NCBI GenBank assembly: GCA_958295465.1
Contig: OY282353.1
Location: 2,905,001-2,969,000, forward strand
Direction of reading: 5' to 3'
DNA: 64,000 nucleotides
Origin: an uncultured Gammaproteobacteria bacterium
GTDB lineage: Bacteria > Pseudomonadota > Gammaproteobacteria > HK1
Below are positions 42,572-50,779 of the stretch, one piece after another (position 1 is the first letter of the stretch; each line of letters starts with the position of its first letter). The notes below the pieces were generated by a model, which saw only the letters and a list, made by a program, of their open reading frames with translations, had not been told where the DNA came from and did not search any database. The position numbers and the translations under genes were made by a program.

Positions 42572-42850
42572 TCACCAGTGGCTTGTGGCTCGCCGATAGG
42601 CTGCCCAAGTCAGCTCGCCGCCGGCGACCGCCTGCAGATCGCCTTCGCTCAGCTTGCTGTCGGGGGGAAGAACCAGATGCGCGGTCGTGCCGCTCTCTTC
42701 GTGGACCCCGATCGACAGGGACTCAGGAATGGTGACGCCCAACTCCTGCCCGATCGCTCCCTTCGGATCGCTGAGCAGCCGGGCACGGAAGTCCGCGTCC
42801 TCGGTCGCCTTGCCCACGATCTTCATCCGCATTTCCTTCGGTGTTTCCAT
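42572..42850 (-). CDS. RiPP precursor 6, NHLP-type leader
   Basis: A 92-residue protein from ATG 42850, of the precursor 1/2 type (METPKEMRMKIVGKATEDADFRARLLSDPKGAIGQELGVTIPESLSIGVHEESGTTAHLVLPP). The leader ends LSEGDLQAVAGG. The core is ELTWAAYRRATSHW, again with a C-terminal Trp. It is the most upstream precursor and is separated from precursor 5 by the DUF4143 gene and repeat DNA. The promoter box is at 43013-43029. Confidence 0.88.
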   Translation of the reverse strand: METPKEMRMKIVGKATEDADFRARLLSDPKGAIGQELGVTIPESLSIGVHEESGTTAHLVLPPDSKLSEGDLQAVAGGELTWAAYRRATSHW

Positions 42851-42985
42851 TGGTTCGCTCCTCTCGGGTGATGGTGTAGTCCATGGCATACCCCGTCGCG
42901 CTTCCAGCGGCAAACCCCTTGACGACTATCCCAATGACAAGTGAGTTCCTGTCCGTATCGTGACCGTAAGCGGACGTGTCAGGCA

Positions 42986-43029
42986 CTGTAAAGACGAGGC
43001 TGACCGGACGGCAACCCTAATTTCACTTC
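42986..43029 (-). promoter_or_regulatory. Promoter and 17-nt box of precursor 6
   Basis: Minus strand: GAAGTGAAATTAGGGTT overlapping TTGCCG, about 17 nt, then TTACAG/TACAGT in the -10 position. It lies 140-180 nt before the start codon. Confidence 0.6.
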
Positions 43030-43061
43030 ACCCGGCACACCGGGGGCGCCACGGCGCCGGT

Positions 43062-46000
43062 TCAGCCCGTTCCCGCCACGGCCTGCGCCGCGGGCCGCTC
43101 CCACCGGGTGGCCACCGCCTCGTGCAGGCACAGCAGGGCCGGGACCAGCAGCAGCACCAGGAACGTGGCCACGCCCAACCCGAACGCGATCGACACCGCC
43201 ATCGGGATCAGGAACTGCGCCTGCAGCGAGGTCTCGAACATCAGCGGCGTGAGACCCCCGATGGTGGTCAGCGAGGTCAGCAGCACCGCCCGCAGCCGCA
43301 AGCAGGCCGCCTCCACGATCGCCTGGCGCCACGGCGTCCCGGACTGCTTCAGCGCCTTGTAGGAGACGATCAGGATGATCGAATCGTTGACCACGATGCC
43401 GGCCAGGCCGAACAGCCCGAACAGCGACAGGATGGTGAGGTCGATGCCCAGCAGCCAGTGGCCGAAGATGGCCCCGATCAGACCGAAGGGGATCACCGAC
43501 ATCACCACCAGCGGCCAGCCGTAGGAGGCGAAGACGAAGGCGAGCACCAGATAGATCAGCGCGAGCCCGAGCACCGCGCCCAATGCCATATCGCCCGCGA
43601 TCCGGCTCTGCTGCGCCTGTCCGCCCCCCAGTCCCCACTCGACGCCGTGGCGCTCGATGATCGCGGGCAGCGGCCCCGCCTCGAGATCCGCCATCACCGC
43701 GTTGCTGTTGTTGACGAGCGAGTCCACGTCCGCGGAAACCTCTACCGCCAGCCGCCCGTTGAAATGGCGCAGGACGGCGAAGCCCCGTCCGGGCTCGATC
43801 TCGACTGCGGAGAGCAATGGCATGCGGCCTCCCTCGGGCAGCATGACGCTGAGGTTGCCGAGGCTCGCCGGGTCGCGGCGCTCCGCGTCGGGCAGGACCA
43901 CGCGGACCTCCAGCTCCTCGCCCTCGTGCTGGAAGATCTGCGCGAGGTGTCCGTCGTAGGCGGCGCGAAGCTGCTCGCCCACGGCGGCCACGGTGAGCCC
44001 GAGGGCGCTGGCCTGGGGGGTCAATCGGTAGACGAGCTGCTCCTGGCCGAAGGGCAGGTCGTCCTCGACGCCGCTCACGCCGGGCGCCGCCGCCAGCACC
44101 GCGGCCAGGTCGAGTGCGGCGGCCTTGAGGGCGCCGGCGTCGTCTCCGGTCAGGTTCACCACGATGTCCCGCCCCGACGGTCCGTCGCGTTGCTCGACCA
44201 GCGACAGCGATTCCATGCCTGGCGGCGGTTCGATGCGCTCGCGCCAGGCGGCGATGAGCGCGGGGTTGCGGGTCTCCCGCCGGTCGGGCTCGACGAGCTC
44301 CACGATGAGGTCCGCGGACTGGTCGCCGATGCGGGCGACCGTGATCTTGACCAGCGGCTCGCCGAAGTGCGCCTCCGTCTCCCGCAATGCATCCGCCAGG
44401 TGCGTGGCGAAACCTTCCACTCGGGCCGGCGGGGTCCCGGAGATGAACTTCGCCTCGGCGTTCACGATGGCGGTCTCCGGCGAGGGGAACAAGGAGAACG
44501 CCAGCCATTCGCCCCGGACCAGCCCGACGCTGAGCAGCAGCGCGGCCAGCGCGCAGCTCAGCACCGTCCAGGGCTGGCCGACGGCGGCCGTCACCAGGGG
44601 CCGGAAGACCCGCTCGCGGAAGCGCTCGAAGCCCCGGTCGAGCCGGCGCCGAACCGCCCCCGCCTCTTTCCCCGAGAGGCGCCGGAACCCGTGGTACAGA
44701 TGTCCCGGCAGGATGAGGAAGCTCTCCACCAGGGACGCGAGGATCACGCAGATCACCACCAGGGGGATGGCGAACAGGATGCTGCCGAGGGGGCCGCCCA
44801 CCAGCATCAGCGGCAGGAATGCGGCGATCGTGGTCAACGACGACGACAGCACCGGCGCGAGCATCCGCCGGGCGCCGGCCTGCGCCGACGCCAGAGGCCC
44901 GGCGCCGCGCTGGTACTGGACGAACGCATCCTCCCCCACCACGATCGCGTCGTCGACGATGATGCCCAGCGTGATGATGAGCGCCATCAGGCTCACCATG
45001 TTGATGCTGCCGCCCATCGCCCAGAGCCCCCCGAGCGCGGCCATGAACGAGACCGGGATCCCCACCGCCACCCAGAACGCGACCCGGCCGTTGAGGAACA
45101 GGAACAGCACCGCGACCACCAGGGCGAGGCCGCCCGCGCCGTTCTCGACCAGCAGCAGGGTCCGCTTGCGTATCTGCTCCCAGGACTCGTCGTAGCTGAA
45201 CACCTCGACTCCGGGCGGCCACCGGCCGTGCTGCTCGTCGAGCCAGTCGTGCAGGATGCGGGCCGATTCGAGGCTGTCCGTGCCGCTCGCGCGGCTGAGC
45301 AGCAGGTCCACCGCGGGACGGCCCTCGTGGAGGGTGCGGACCTCGGAGCCGCGCGCGCGCCGCTCGATGGTCGCCACGTCGCCCAGGGTGACGAGCCGGC
45401 CGCTGTCGTCGGAGAGCAGCGGCAGATCCTCGAACCCGATCTCGCGACGCCGCTGCTCCAGCGCGCGGAGCTGCTTCGAGCCTCCGCCGCGGCCGACGTT
45501 GCCGGCCGGGAGGTCCAGGCTCAGGGCCGCCACCCGGCGGGCGATCCCGGCGAGCGAGGTGTCGAGCTCGCGCAGCGCGGCGGACGGCACCTGGATCGCG
45601 ATCTCCTCTGGCGGCAGACCGTCGATGCCGATCCTGGCGATGCCGCGGTCGAGCAGCTCGCGCTCGATGCGGCGCACAATGGGACGCAGGCTCTGCCGGT
45701 CGCCGCCGGTCACCAGCAGCCGGGCCACCGGCTCGTAGTTGACGATGCGCGAGATCTCCGGCTCCTCCGCGGTGGCCGGCAGGTTGCGGATCGACGCGAC
45801 CCGCTCCTTCACCTCTTCGAGGGCCAGCACCATGTCGGCGCCCTCGTCGTACCTCAGGGAGAGCCGCGCCGCTCCCTGGCTCGACGAGGAGGTCACCTCC
45901 TTCAGGGCGCCGAGGTTCAGCAGCTCCCGCTCCAGCGGCGCGGTGATCGCCGCCTCGACGTCCTCCGCCGTCGCACCGGTCCAGACCATCCGCACGGTGA

Positions 46001-46181
46001 TGACGTTGACGTCGAAGTTCGGGTAGGTCTGCGTGTTCAGCCGGGTCAGCGCCGCCGCCCCGGCGAGCAGCATGATCACCATCAGCAGGTTGCAGGCGAC
46101 GGGGTGGCGCGTGAACGCTTCGATGAGGCCCGCCCGGGGGGTGGGGGCAGAGGACACGGGAGGCCTGGGAGGCGTGGTCAT
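43062..46181 (-). CDS. RND efflux transporter permease (HAE-1/AcrB-like)
   Basis: A 1039-residue inner-membrane pump. It starts LIEAFTRHPVACNLLMVIMLLAGAAALTRLNTQTYPNFD. The proton-relay motif ALIITLGIIVDDAIVVGEDAF in TM4 has the double aspartate, and the second half repeats with AGIVVNDSIIL. Two large periplasmic loops fill residues about 40-330 and 555-860. The start is ATG 46181. No membrane-fusion or outer-membrane partner gene is adjacent, so it must recruit them from elsewhere or work differently. It is transcribed toward the RiPP genes. Export of their product is possible but unsupported, since RND pumps are not the usual RiPP exporters. Confidence 0.9.
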   Translation of the reverse strand: MTTPPRPPVSSAPTPRAGLIEAFTRHPVACNLLMVIMLLAGAAALTRLNTQTYPNFDVNVITVRMVWTGATAEDVEAAITAPLERELLNLGALKEVTSSSSQGAARLSLRYDEGADMVLALEEVKERVASIRNLPATAEEPEISRIVNYEPVARLLVTGGDRQSLRPIVRRIERELLDRGIARIGIDGLPPEEIAIQVPSAALRELDTSLAGIARRVAALSLDLPAGNVGRGGGSKQLRALEQRRREIGFEDLPLLSDDSGRLVTLGDVATIERRARGSEVRTLHEGRPAVDLLLSRASGTDSLESARILHDWLDEQHGRWPPGVEVFSYDESWEQIRKRTLLLVENGAGGLALVVAVLFLFLNGRVAFWVAVGIPVSFMAALGGLWAMGGSINMVSLMALIITLGIIVDDAIVVGEDAFVQYQRGAGPLASAQAGARRMLAPVLSSSLTTIAAFLPLMLVGGPLGSILFAIPLVVICVILASLVESFLILPGHLYHGFRRLSGKEAGAVRRRLDRGFERFRERVFRPLVTAAVGQPWTVLSCALAALLLSVGLVRGEWLAFSLFPSPETAIVNAEAKFISGTPPARVEGFATHLADALRETEAHFGEPLVKITVARIGDQSADLIVELVEPDRRETRNPALIAAWRERIEPPPGMESLSLVEQRDGPSGRDIVVNLTGDDAGALKAAALDLAAVLAAAPGVSGVEDDLPFGQEQLVYRLTPQASALGLTVAAVGEQLRAAYDGHLAQIFQHEGEELEVRVVLPDAERRDPASLGNLSVMLPEGGRMPLLSAVEIEPGRGFAVLRHFNGRLAVEVSADVDSLVNNSNAVMADLEAGPLPAIIERHGVEWGLGGGQAQQSRIAGDMALGAVLGLALIYLVLAFVFASYGWPLVVMSVIPFGLIGAIFGHWLLGIDLTILSLFGLFGLAGIVVNDSIILIVSYKALKQSGTPWRQAIVEAACLRLRAVLLTSLTTIGGLTPLMFETSLQAQFLIPMAVSIAFGLGVATFLVLLLVPALLCLHEAVATRWERPAAQAVAGTG

Positions 46182-46387
46182 TCGCGGGTCGGCCGGCCCC
46201 GAGCGGCTCGCGCCGGACTTTCCTCCCGACGCATGCCGCCAAGCCGGCGATGCCCGGCGGCGATGATCGGCACCGGCGCTACGATCCGGACGATTCGCAA
46301 GAGCACGGCCTCCCGGGAGGAGAGCGTGAGTCCAGCAATATGCGGCAACGTGGAATCATGTTCAATCTGCGGCCTTCATTGTGGAAG

Positions 46388-46464
46388 GTGACCAGGATGA
46401 TCGAGTCGTTGACCACGATGCCGGTCAGGCCGAAGAGGCCGAACATCGACAGGATGGTGAGGTC
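46388..46464 (-). pseudogene. RND permease fragment (77 bp)
   Basis: It resembles 43367-43440 of the neighbouring permease at about 85% identity (encodes LTILSMFGLFGLTGIVVNDSIILV on the minus strand). It is the conserved second-half TM motif of an RND pump and nothing more. Confidence 0.75.
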
Positions 46465-46495
46465 TGAACCGCCCCGGGTTTCCCGGGGCGGTTCA
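46465..46495. terminator. Strong GC hairpin
   Basis: TGAACCGCCCCGGG-ttt-CCCGGGGCGGTTCA is a perfect 14-bp stem starting exactly where the RND fragment ends. It is almost the same as 32247-32277, so it is probably a dispersed element rather than a gene-specific terminator. Confidence 0.5.
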
Positions 46496-47111
46496 CGGGT
46501 TCACGCATCGGAACCGTTGACATGATGGTTGTCCGCAAGACTCGTGTCTCTCGACAGGATACGGCGGCGAGGTGCCGGACTCCACCAGAGCAGAGGAACC
46601 AGCCTGACCCGGCGACCGGCACACCGGCCTGTCGGGGCCGGAGCCGGGGCTCCAGGGACCTGCGTCAACCGTCAAGGCTCGACGGCGTGGATCCTCACCG
46701 CCGGACCCCTTGCAATTCCCCCGCGGCTTTGGCCAGACTTTCCGCGAGCATGAGTCGTCTTTCGGATGCCCGGACAGCATCGAAGCTCCCGACTGTCCGA
46801 CGAGACCGACGTTCCGATTTCCGCGTCCCTCCCGCCCGGCACCCGGACCGTGCGGGGAATCGAAGGGCGGCTCGTCCGGCCATGACCCACAGTGCGCGGG
46901 AGCTCCGGATGTTTCAGGCGCGGCAGGCTTTCAAGTGAGCAGGCGCCTGTCCGGCCCGCCTCGACGGCATGCCGAGGGCCACGGCAACCGCGAAGTACGG
47001 CGCCGTCCGCCATCTGCCCGGGATGTCGCACGGGAAAGCGCCGCGCGGCCCGCGAAGGACGGGTAGAACATTCCACCGACCTGCATCCGCGCACAACCGG
47101 TTCACCCTGCC
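46496..47111. other. 616-bp gap, no feature recognised
   Basis: Several GC-rich frames are open, but none carries a family signature or a good start. It presumably contains the promoter of the puuE gene. Confidence 0.4.
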
Positions 47112-48017
47112 ATGACCACCTACCCGAGAGACATGCGCGGCTACGGCCGCAACCCGCCCGACCCGAAATGGCCCGGCGGCGCGCGCATCGCGCTCCAGTT
47201 CGTCGTCAACTACGAGGAGGGCGGGGAGAACTGCGTGCTGCACGGCGACGAGGCGTCGGAGGCGTTCCTCTCCGAGATCGTCGGGGCGCAGCCCCTGCCC
47301 GGCGTGCGCCACATGAACATGGAGTCGATCTACGAGTACGGCTCCCGGGCCGGGTTCTGGCGGCTGTGGCGGACATTCACGCGCCGCGCGATGCCGGTCA
47401 CCGTCTACGGGGTGGCGATGGCGCTCGAACGCAACCCCGAGGCGGTGGCTGGGATGCTGGAAGCGGACTGGGAGATCGCGAGCCACGGTCTGCGCTGGAT
47501 CGACTACCAGTTCGTGCCGCTGGACGTCGAACGCGCGCATTTCGAGGAGGCCATCGCGATCCACACCCGGGTGACCGGCACCCGTCCGCTGGGGTGGTAC
47601 ACGGGCCGGACCAGCCCGAACACGCGGGATCTGGTCAAGGCGGAGGGCGGCTTTCTCTACGACGCCGACTCGTACGCGGACGATCTGCCGTACTGGGAGC
47701 CCGGCCCGCACGGCCCGCATCTCGTCGTCCCGTACACCCTGGACGCGAACGACATGCGCTTCGCCACCGCCCAGGGGTTCAACTCCGGAGACCAGTTCTA
47801 CGCCTATCTCCGGGACAGCTTCGACACGCTGTACGCGGAAGGAGCGGAAAGCCCGAAGATGATGTCGGTAGGGCTCCATTGCCGGCTCGCCGGCAGGCCG
47901 GGCCGTGCGGCGGCTCTCGACCGCTTCCTCGCCTACGTCGCCGGGCACGACGGGGTGTGGGTGGCCCGGCGCATCGACGTCGCCCGGCATTGGCACGCGC
48001 ACCACGAACCCTCATGA
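47112..48017 (+). CDS. puuE: Allantoinase PuuE (polysaccharide-deacetylase fold)
   Basis: 301 residues: YPRDMRGYGRNPPDPKWPGGARIALQFVVNYEEGGENCVLHGDEASEAFLSEIVG, followed by MESIYEYGSRAGFWR and WEIASHGLRWIDYQ. This is the cofactor-light allantoinase of the NodB-like family, which opens allantoin to allantoate. The GW.TGRTSPNTRDL and SDSYADDLPYW-type segments are family marks. The start is ATG 47112. With the aminotransferase 280 bp downstream it indicates use of purines as a nitrogen source. Confidence 0.9.
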   Translation: MTTYPRDMRGYGRNPPDPKWPGGARIALQFVVNYEEGGENCVLHGDEASEAFLSEIVGAQPLPGVRHMNMESIYEYGSRAGFWRLWRTFTRRAMPVTVYGVAMALERNPEAVAGMLEADWEIASHGLRWIDYQFVPLDVERAHFEEAIAIHTRVTGTRPLGWYTGRTSPNTRDLVKAEGGFLYDADSYADDLPYWEPGPHGPHLVVPYTLDANDMRFATAQGFNSGDQFYAYLRDSFDTLYAEGAESPKMMSVGLHCRLAGRPGRAAALDRFLAYVAGHDGVWVARRIDVARHWHAHHEPS

Positions 48018-48039
48018 TTCGGCCCCGGATCGCCCCCCG

Positions 48040-48140
48040 GGCGCGACGTGCCCGACGTGCCTTCAGTCTCGAAGAGTTGCGCTCCGAAGCACGATGTGCC
48101 CGGCATGCCTTCCATCCCGAAGGGTCGCGCCCCAGGCACG
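48040..48140. repeat. Two imperfect 46-bp tandem units
   Basis: CGACGTGCCCGACGTGCCTTCAGTCTCGAAG... is followed by CGATGTGCCCGGCATGCCTTCCATCCCGAAG.... The two units lie in the gap between puuE and the aminotransferase gene and show no coding evidence. Confidence 0.5.
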
Positions 48141-48298
48141 CGAACGTCCCGTTCGCCCCGCGCCGCCGGCCCGTGTTCCCGGGAACAACCGCGTCTCCGC
48201 CGAGGCGCACGGCACGCAAGGTCCGGCGCCAGGGCGCCGGCACGGTTGCCGCGCGGCTTCGACCCGGATGACGGCCCCGTCGCGCAAGGAGAGCCTTC

Positions 48299-49552
48299 AT
48301 GAACAACACATTCGAACCGCTGAGCCCTCCCCCGCGCCGGCTGATGGGTCCCGGCCCGGTGGACGTCGACCCCCGCGTCCTCCAGGCGATGGCGCTGCCT
48401 CTGCTCGGGCAGTTCGACCCCCGCTTCACCGAGTACATGAACGAGGTGATGGCGCTCTACCGTCAGGTGTTCCGCACCAGCAACCGATGGACCCTGCTGG
48501 TGGACGGGACCGCCCGCGCGGGCATCGAAGCGGTCCTGGCGTCGGTGCTCGTCCCCGGCGACCGGGTGCTCGTTCCGATCTTCGGCCGCTTCGGCCACCT
48601 GCTGTGCGAGGTCGCGCGCCGCTGCCGGGCCGACGTCGTCGCCGTCGAGACCGAGTGGGGCACCGTGTTCGACCCGCAACGGATCGAGGACGCGGTGAAG
48701 CGCCACCGCCCGAAGCTCGTCGCCGTGGTGCAGGGGGATACCTCGACCACCATGGCCCAGCCGCTCGACGCCATCGGGCGGATCTGCCGCGAGCACGATG
48801 CGCTGATCTACGTCGATGCGACCGCCTCGGTGGCCGGCATGCCGCTGGAGACCGACGCCTGGCGGCTCGACGCGGTGTCCGCCGGGCTGCAGAAGTGCCT
48901 GTCCGGCCCACCGGGGATCGCGCCGCTGACCTTCAACGAGCGGGTGGAGGCGGTGGTGCGCGCGCGCAAACACGTGGAGCAGGGGATCCGCCCGGAGGAT
49001 TACGAGGAGGGCGCCGGGCGGATCATCCAGTCGAACTACTTCGACCTCTCGATGCTGATGGACTACTGGAGCGAGTCGCGGCTGAACCACCACACCGAGG
49101 CGACCTCGATGCTCTACGCGGCGCGCGAATGCGCCCGCCTCGCCCTCGCCGAAGGGCTCGAAAACCGCTTCGAGCGCCACGCCCGCGCGAGCCGCGCGAT
49201 GACCGCCGGCCTGCGGGCGATGGGTCTCGCGCTGTTCGGCGACCAGGCCCACAAGATGCCCAACGTCACCGGTGTGTACATCCCCGAGGGCGTGCCGGGA
49301 GACGGCGTGCGCCAAGCGTTGCTCGACGATTTCGGACTGGAGATCGGGACCTCGTTCGGCCCGCTGCACGGCAGGATCTGGCGGATCGGCACGATGGGAT
49401 ACGGCTGCCGCCGGGACAACGTGATGACCTGCCTCGCGGCGCTGGAAGTGACCCTGCGCCGCTTCGGCCACGCCTGCGCGCCGGGCGCCGGGGTCGAAGC
49501 CGCGCTCGCGGCCTGGGATGCGGAAGAATCCGGCGCCGGCGCGAATGACTGA
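48299..49552 (+). CDS. pucG: Class V aminotransferase, PucG-like ((S)-ureidoglycine-glyoxylate type)
   Basis: A 417-residue PLP enzyme of the alanine-glyoxylate aminotransferase fold. It begins PPRRLMGPGPVDVDPRVLQAMALPLLGQFDPRFTEYMNEV. YVDATASVAGMPLETDAWRLDAVSAGLQKCLSGPPG contains the PLP-binding aspartate region and the Schiff-base lysine (QK). RIGTMGYGCRRDNV near the end binds the substrate carboxylate. The neighbouring allantoinase favours the ureidoglycine-glyoxylate activity over serine- or alanine-glyoxylate transamination, but these cannot be separated by eye. ATG 48299 has an AAGGAGA ribosome site. Confidence 0.82.
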   Translation: MNNTFEPLSPPPRRLMGPGPVDVDPRVLQAMALPLLGQFDPRFTEYMNEVMALYRQVFRTSNRWTLLVDGTARAGIEAVLASVLVPGDRVLVPIFGRFGHLLCEVARRCRADVVAVETEWGTVFDPQRIEDAVKRHRPKLVAVVQGDTSTTMAQPLDAIGRICREHDALIYVDATASVAGMPLETDAWRLDAVSAGLQKCLSGPPGIAPLTFNERVEAVVRARKHVEQGIRPEDYEEGAGRIIQSNYFDLSMLMDYWSESRLNHHTEATSMLYAARECARLALAEGLENRFERHARASRAMTAGLRAMGLALFGDQAHKMPNVTGVYIPEGVPGDGVRQALLDDFGLEIGTSFGPLHGRIWRIGTMGYGCRRDNVMTCLAALEVTLRRFGHACAPGAGVEAALAAWDAEESGAGAND

Positions 49553-49740
49553 GCTGAGCTCCGGCGCCCGCTCGTTCGAGGAGGACCGGCGCGCGGTCGC
49601 CGCTCGAAGGAGCCTGCGGCGCGCTCTGTCCGGCGAACCGTTCCGCCGTACCCGGCGTGACGAATGCGCCGGTGTTGGACCTTCGCGGCGCGGACGCGCA
49701 ATATGGAGACGGGCCGGACGGTACGGGGTCGAGAACGCCG

Positions 49741-50124
49741 GTGAAGCAGACGTTGACCTGCTGGAAGTGCGGGGCCTCACTCGCGGACGTGCCCGTTCCC
49801 TTCGCGCGGGTCGCCGAGTGCCTGCGGTGCGGCGCGGATCTCCACGTGTGCAGGATGTGCGAATTCATCGACCCCGGGGTGCGCCGGGGCTGCAAGGAGC
49901 CGGTGGCGGACGACGTGTCGGACCGGGAGCGCGCGAACTTCTGCGGGTACTTCACGCCCGCCGCGGGCCTGGGCCCCGGCGTGGAGGATGGGGCGTCGCA
50001 GGCCGCGCGTGCGGAGCTCGACAGCCTCTTCGGCCTGGCCCCGCCGAGCTCCGCCTCGTCGGACGATGCGGACGAGGCGCGGCGCCGGCTCGACGAGTTG
50101 TTCGGGGCCGAGACCAGAAAATGA
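49741..50124 (+). CDS. Zinc-ribbon protein of unknown function
   Basis: About 127 residues. CWKCGASL and CLRCGADLHVCRMC are a zinc ribbon, followed by GCKEPVADDVSDRERANFCGYF. The C-terminal tail is acidic and helical (DADEARRRLDELFG) and repeats the 'LDxLFG' word seen 25 residues earlier (ELDSLFGLA). GTG 49741 begins right before the ribbon; GTG 49657 would add 28 residues without resemblance. It lies 12 bp before a DksA-like gene, so both may act on transcription or translation. Confidence 0.6.
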   Translation: MKQTLTCWKCGASLADVPVPFARVAECLRCGADLHVCRMCEFIDPGVRRGCKEPVADDVSDRERANFCGYFTPAAGLGPGVEDGASQAARAELDSLFGLAPPSSASSDDADEARRRLDELFGAETRK

Positions 50125-50136
50125 TCCGGGGACGCC

Positions 50137-50487
50137 ATGGACGATGCCATTGACGTCGCGGCTTTCCGCGACCTGTTGCTCGCGCGCGAACGCACGCTGA
50201 TCGAGGAGGAGGCGAGCAGCGGCGATTCCGCGAGCACCATCGAGCTGGATCAGGCGCGGGTCGGGAGGCTGTCGCGCGTGGATGCGCTGCAAGCGCAACA
50301 GATGGCCAAGGCGTCGAGCCGGCGCCGGCACGCGGAACGGGGACGGATCGCGGCCGCCCTCAAGCGGATCGATGACGGCGAGTACGGGTACTGCCTGAGC
50401 TGCGGCGAGATGATTCCGGTCCCCCGCCTGAAGATCGAGCCCGCCGTGCCGCAGTGCGTGGGCTGTGCGGCGAATTCCGAGGCATGA
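50137..50487 (+). CDS. DksA/TraR-family zinc-finger protein
   Basis: A 116-residue protein from ATG 50137. A coiled-coil N-terminal half (FRDLLLARERTLIEEEASSGDSASTIELDQARVGRLSRVDALQAQQMAKASSRR) is followed by RIDDGEYGYCLSCGEMIPVPRLKIEPAVPQCVGC, the four-cysteine finger of the family. Members bind the secondary channel of RNA polymerase. The Asp-x-x-Asp tip motif of true DksA is not clear, so this is a shorter TraR/YbiI-like relative. Confidence 0.85.
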   Translation: MDDAIDVAAFRDLLLARERTLIEEEASSGDSASTIELDQARVGRLSRVDALQAQQMAKASSRRRHAERGRIAAALKRIDDGEYGYCLSCGEMIPVPRLKIEPAVPQCVGCAANSEA

Positions 50488-50779
50488 CGACGCGGGGGGC
50501 CGCCGCTTCCTCGCGGTTGCATGGCCGCCCGTGGCGTTCCGGGCAGGGTAGGGGTGCCCGGTCCGGTCGGGCTCACGACCCACCGGGCTCGATGCCGGAT
50601 GTGGTCTCGTGCCGGACGATTCGCGGGATGCGGCGCGGGGGGCACACACCGCACCGGGGAGGCGCCGCGAGCGGCCGTGCAACACACGTGATACGCGGCA
50701 TTCGATGAGCCGGCGCACTCGTGTCACGGCATCTACGACCGGTTGCGGCCGGCGGCTGATCGGAGAAACGGAGGTGGTC

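Noticed and set aside
42018-42608. A 196-codon minus-strand frame downstream of precursor 6
   Set aside because: It crosses a REP-like element and the end of precursor 6; no protein signature.
42960-46391. An 1143-codon plus-strand open frame opposite the RND permease
   Set aside because: It mirrors the permease codons; composition and lack of motifs mark it as a shadow frame.
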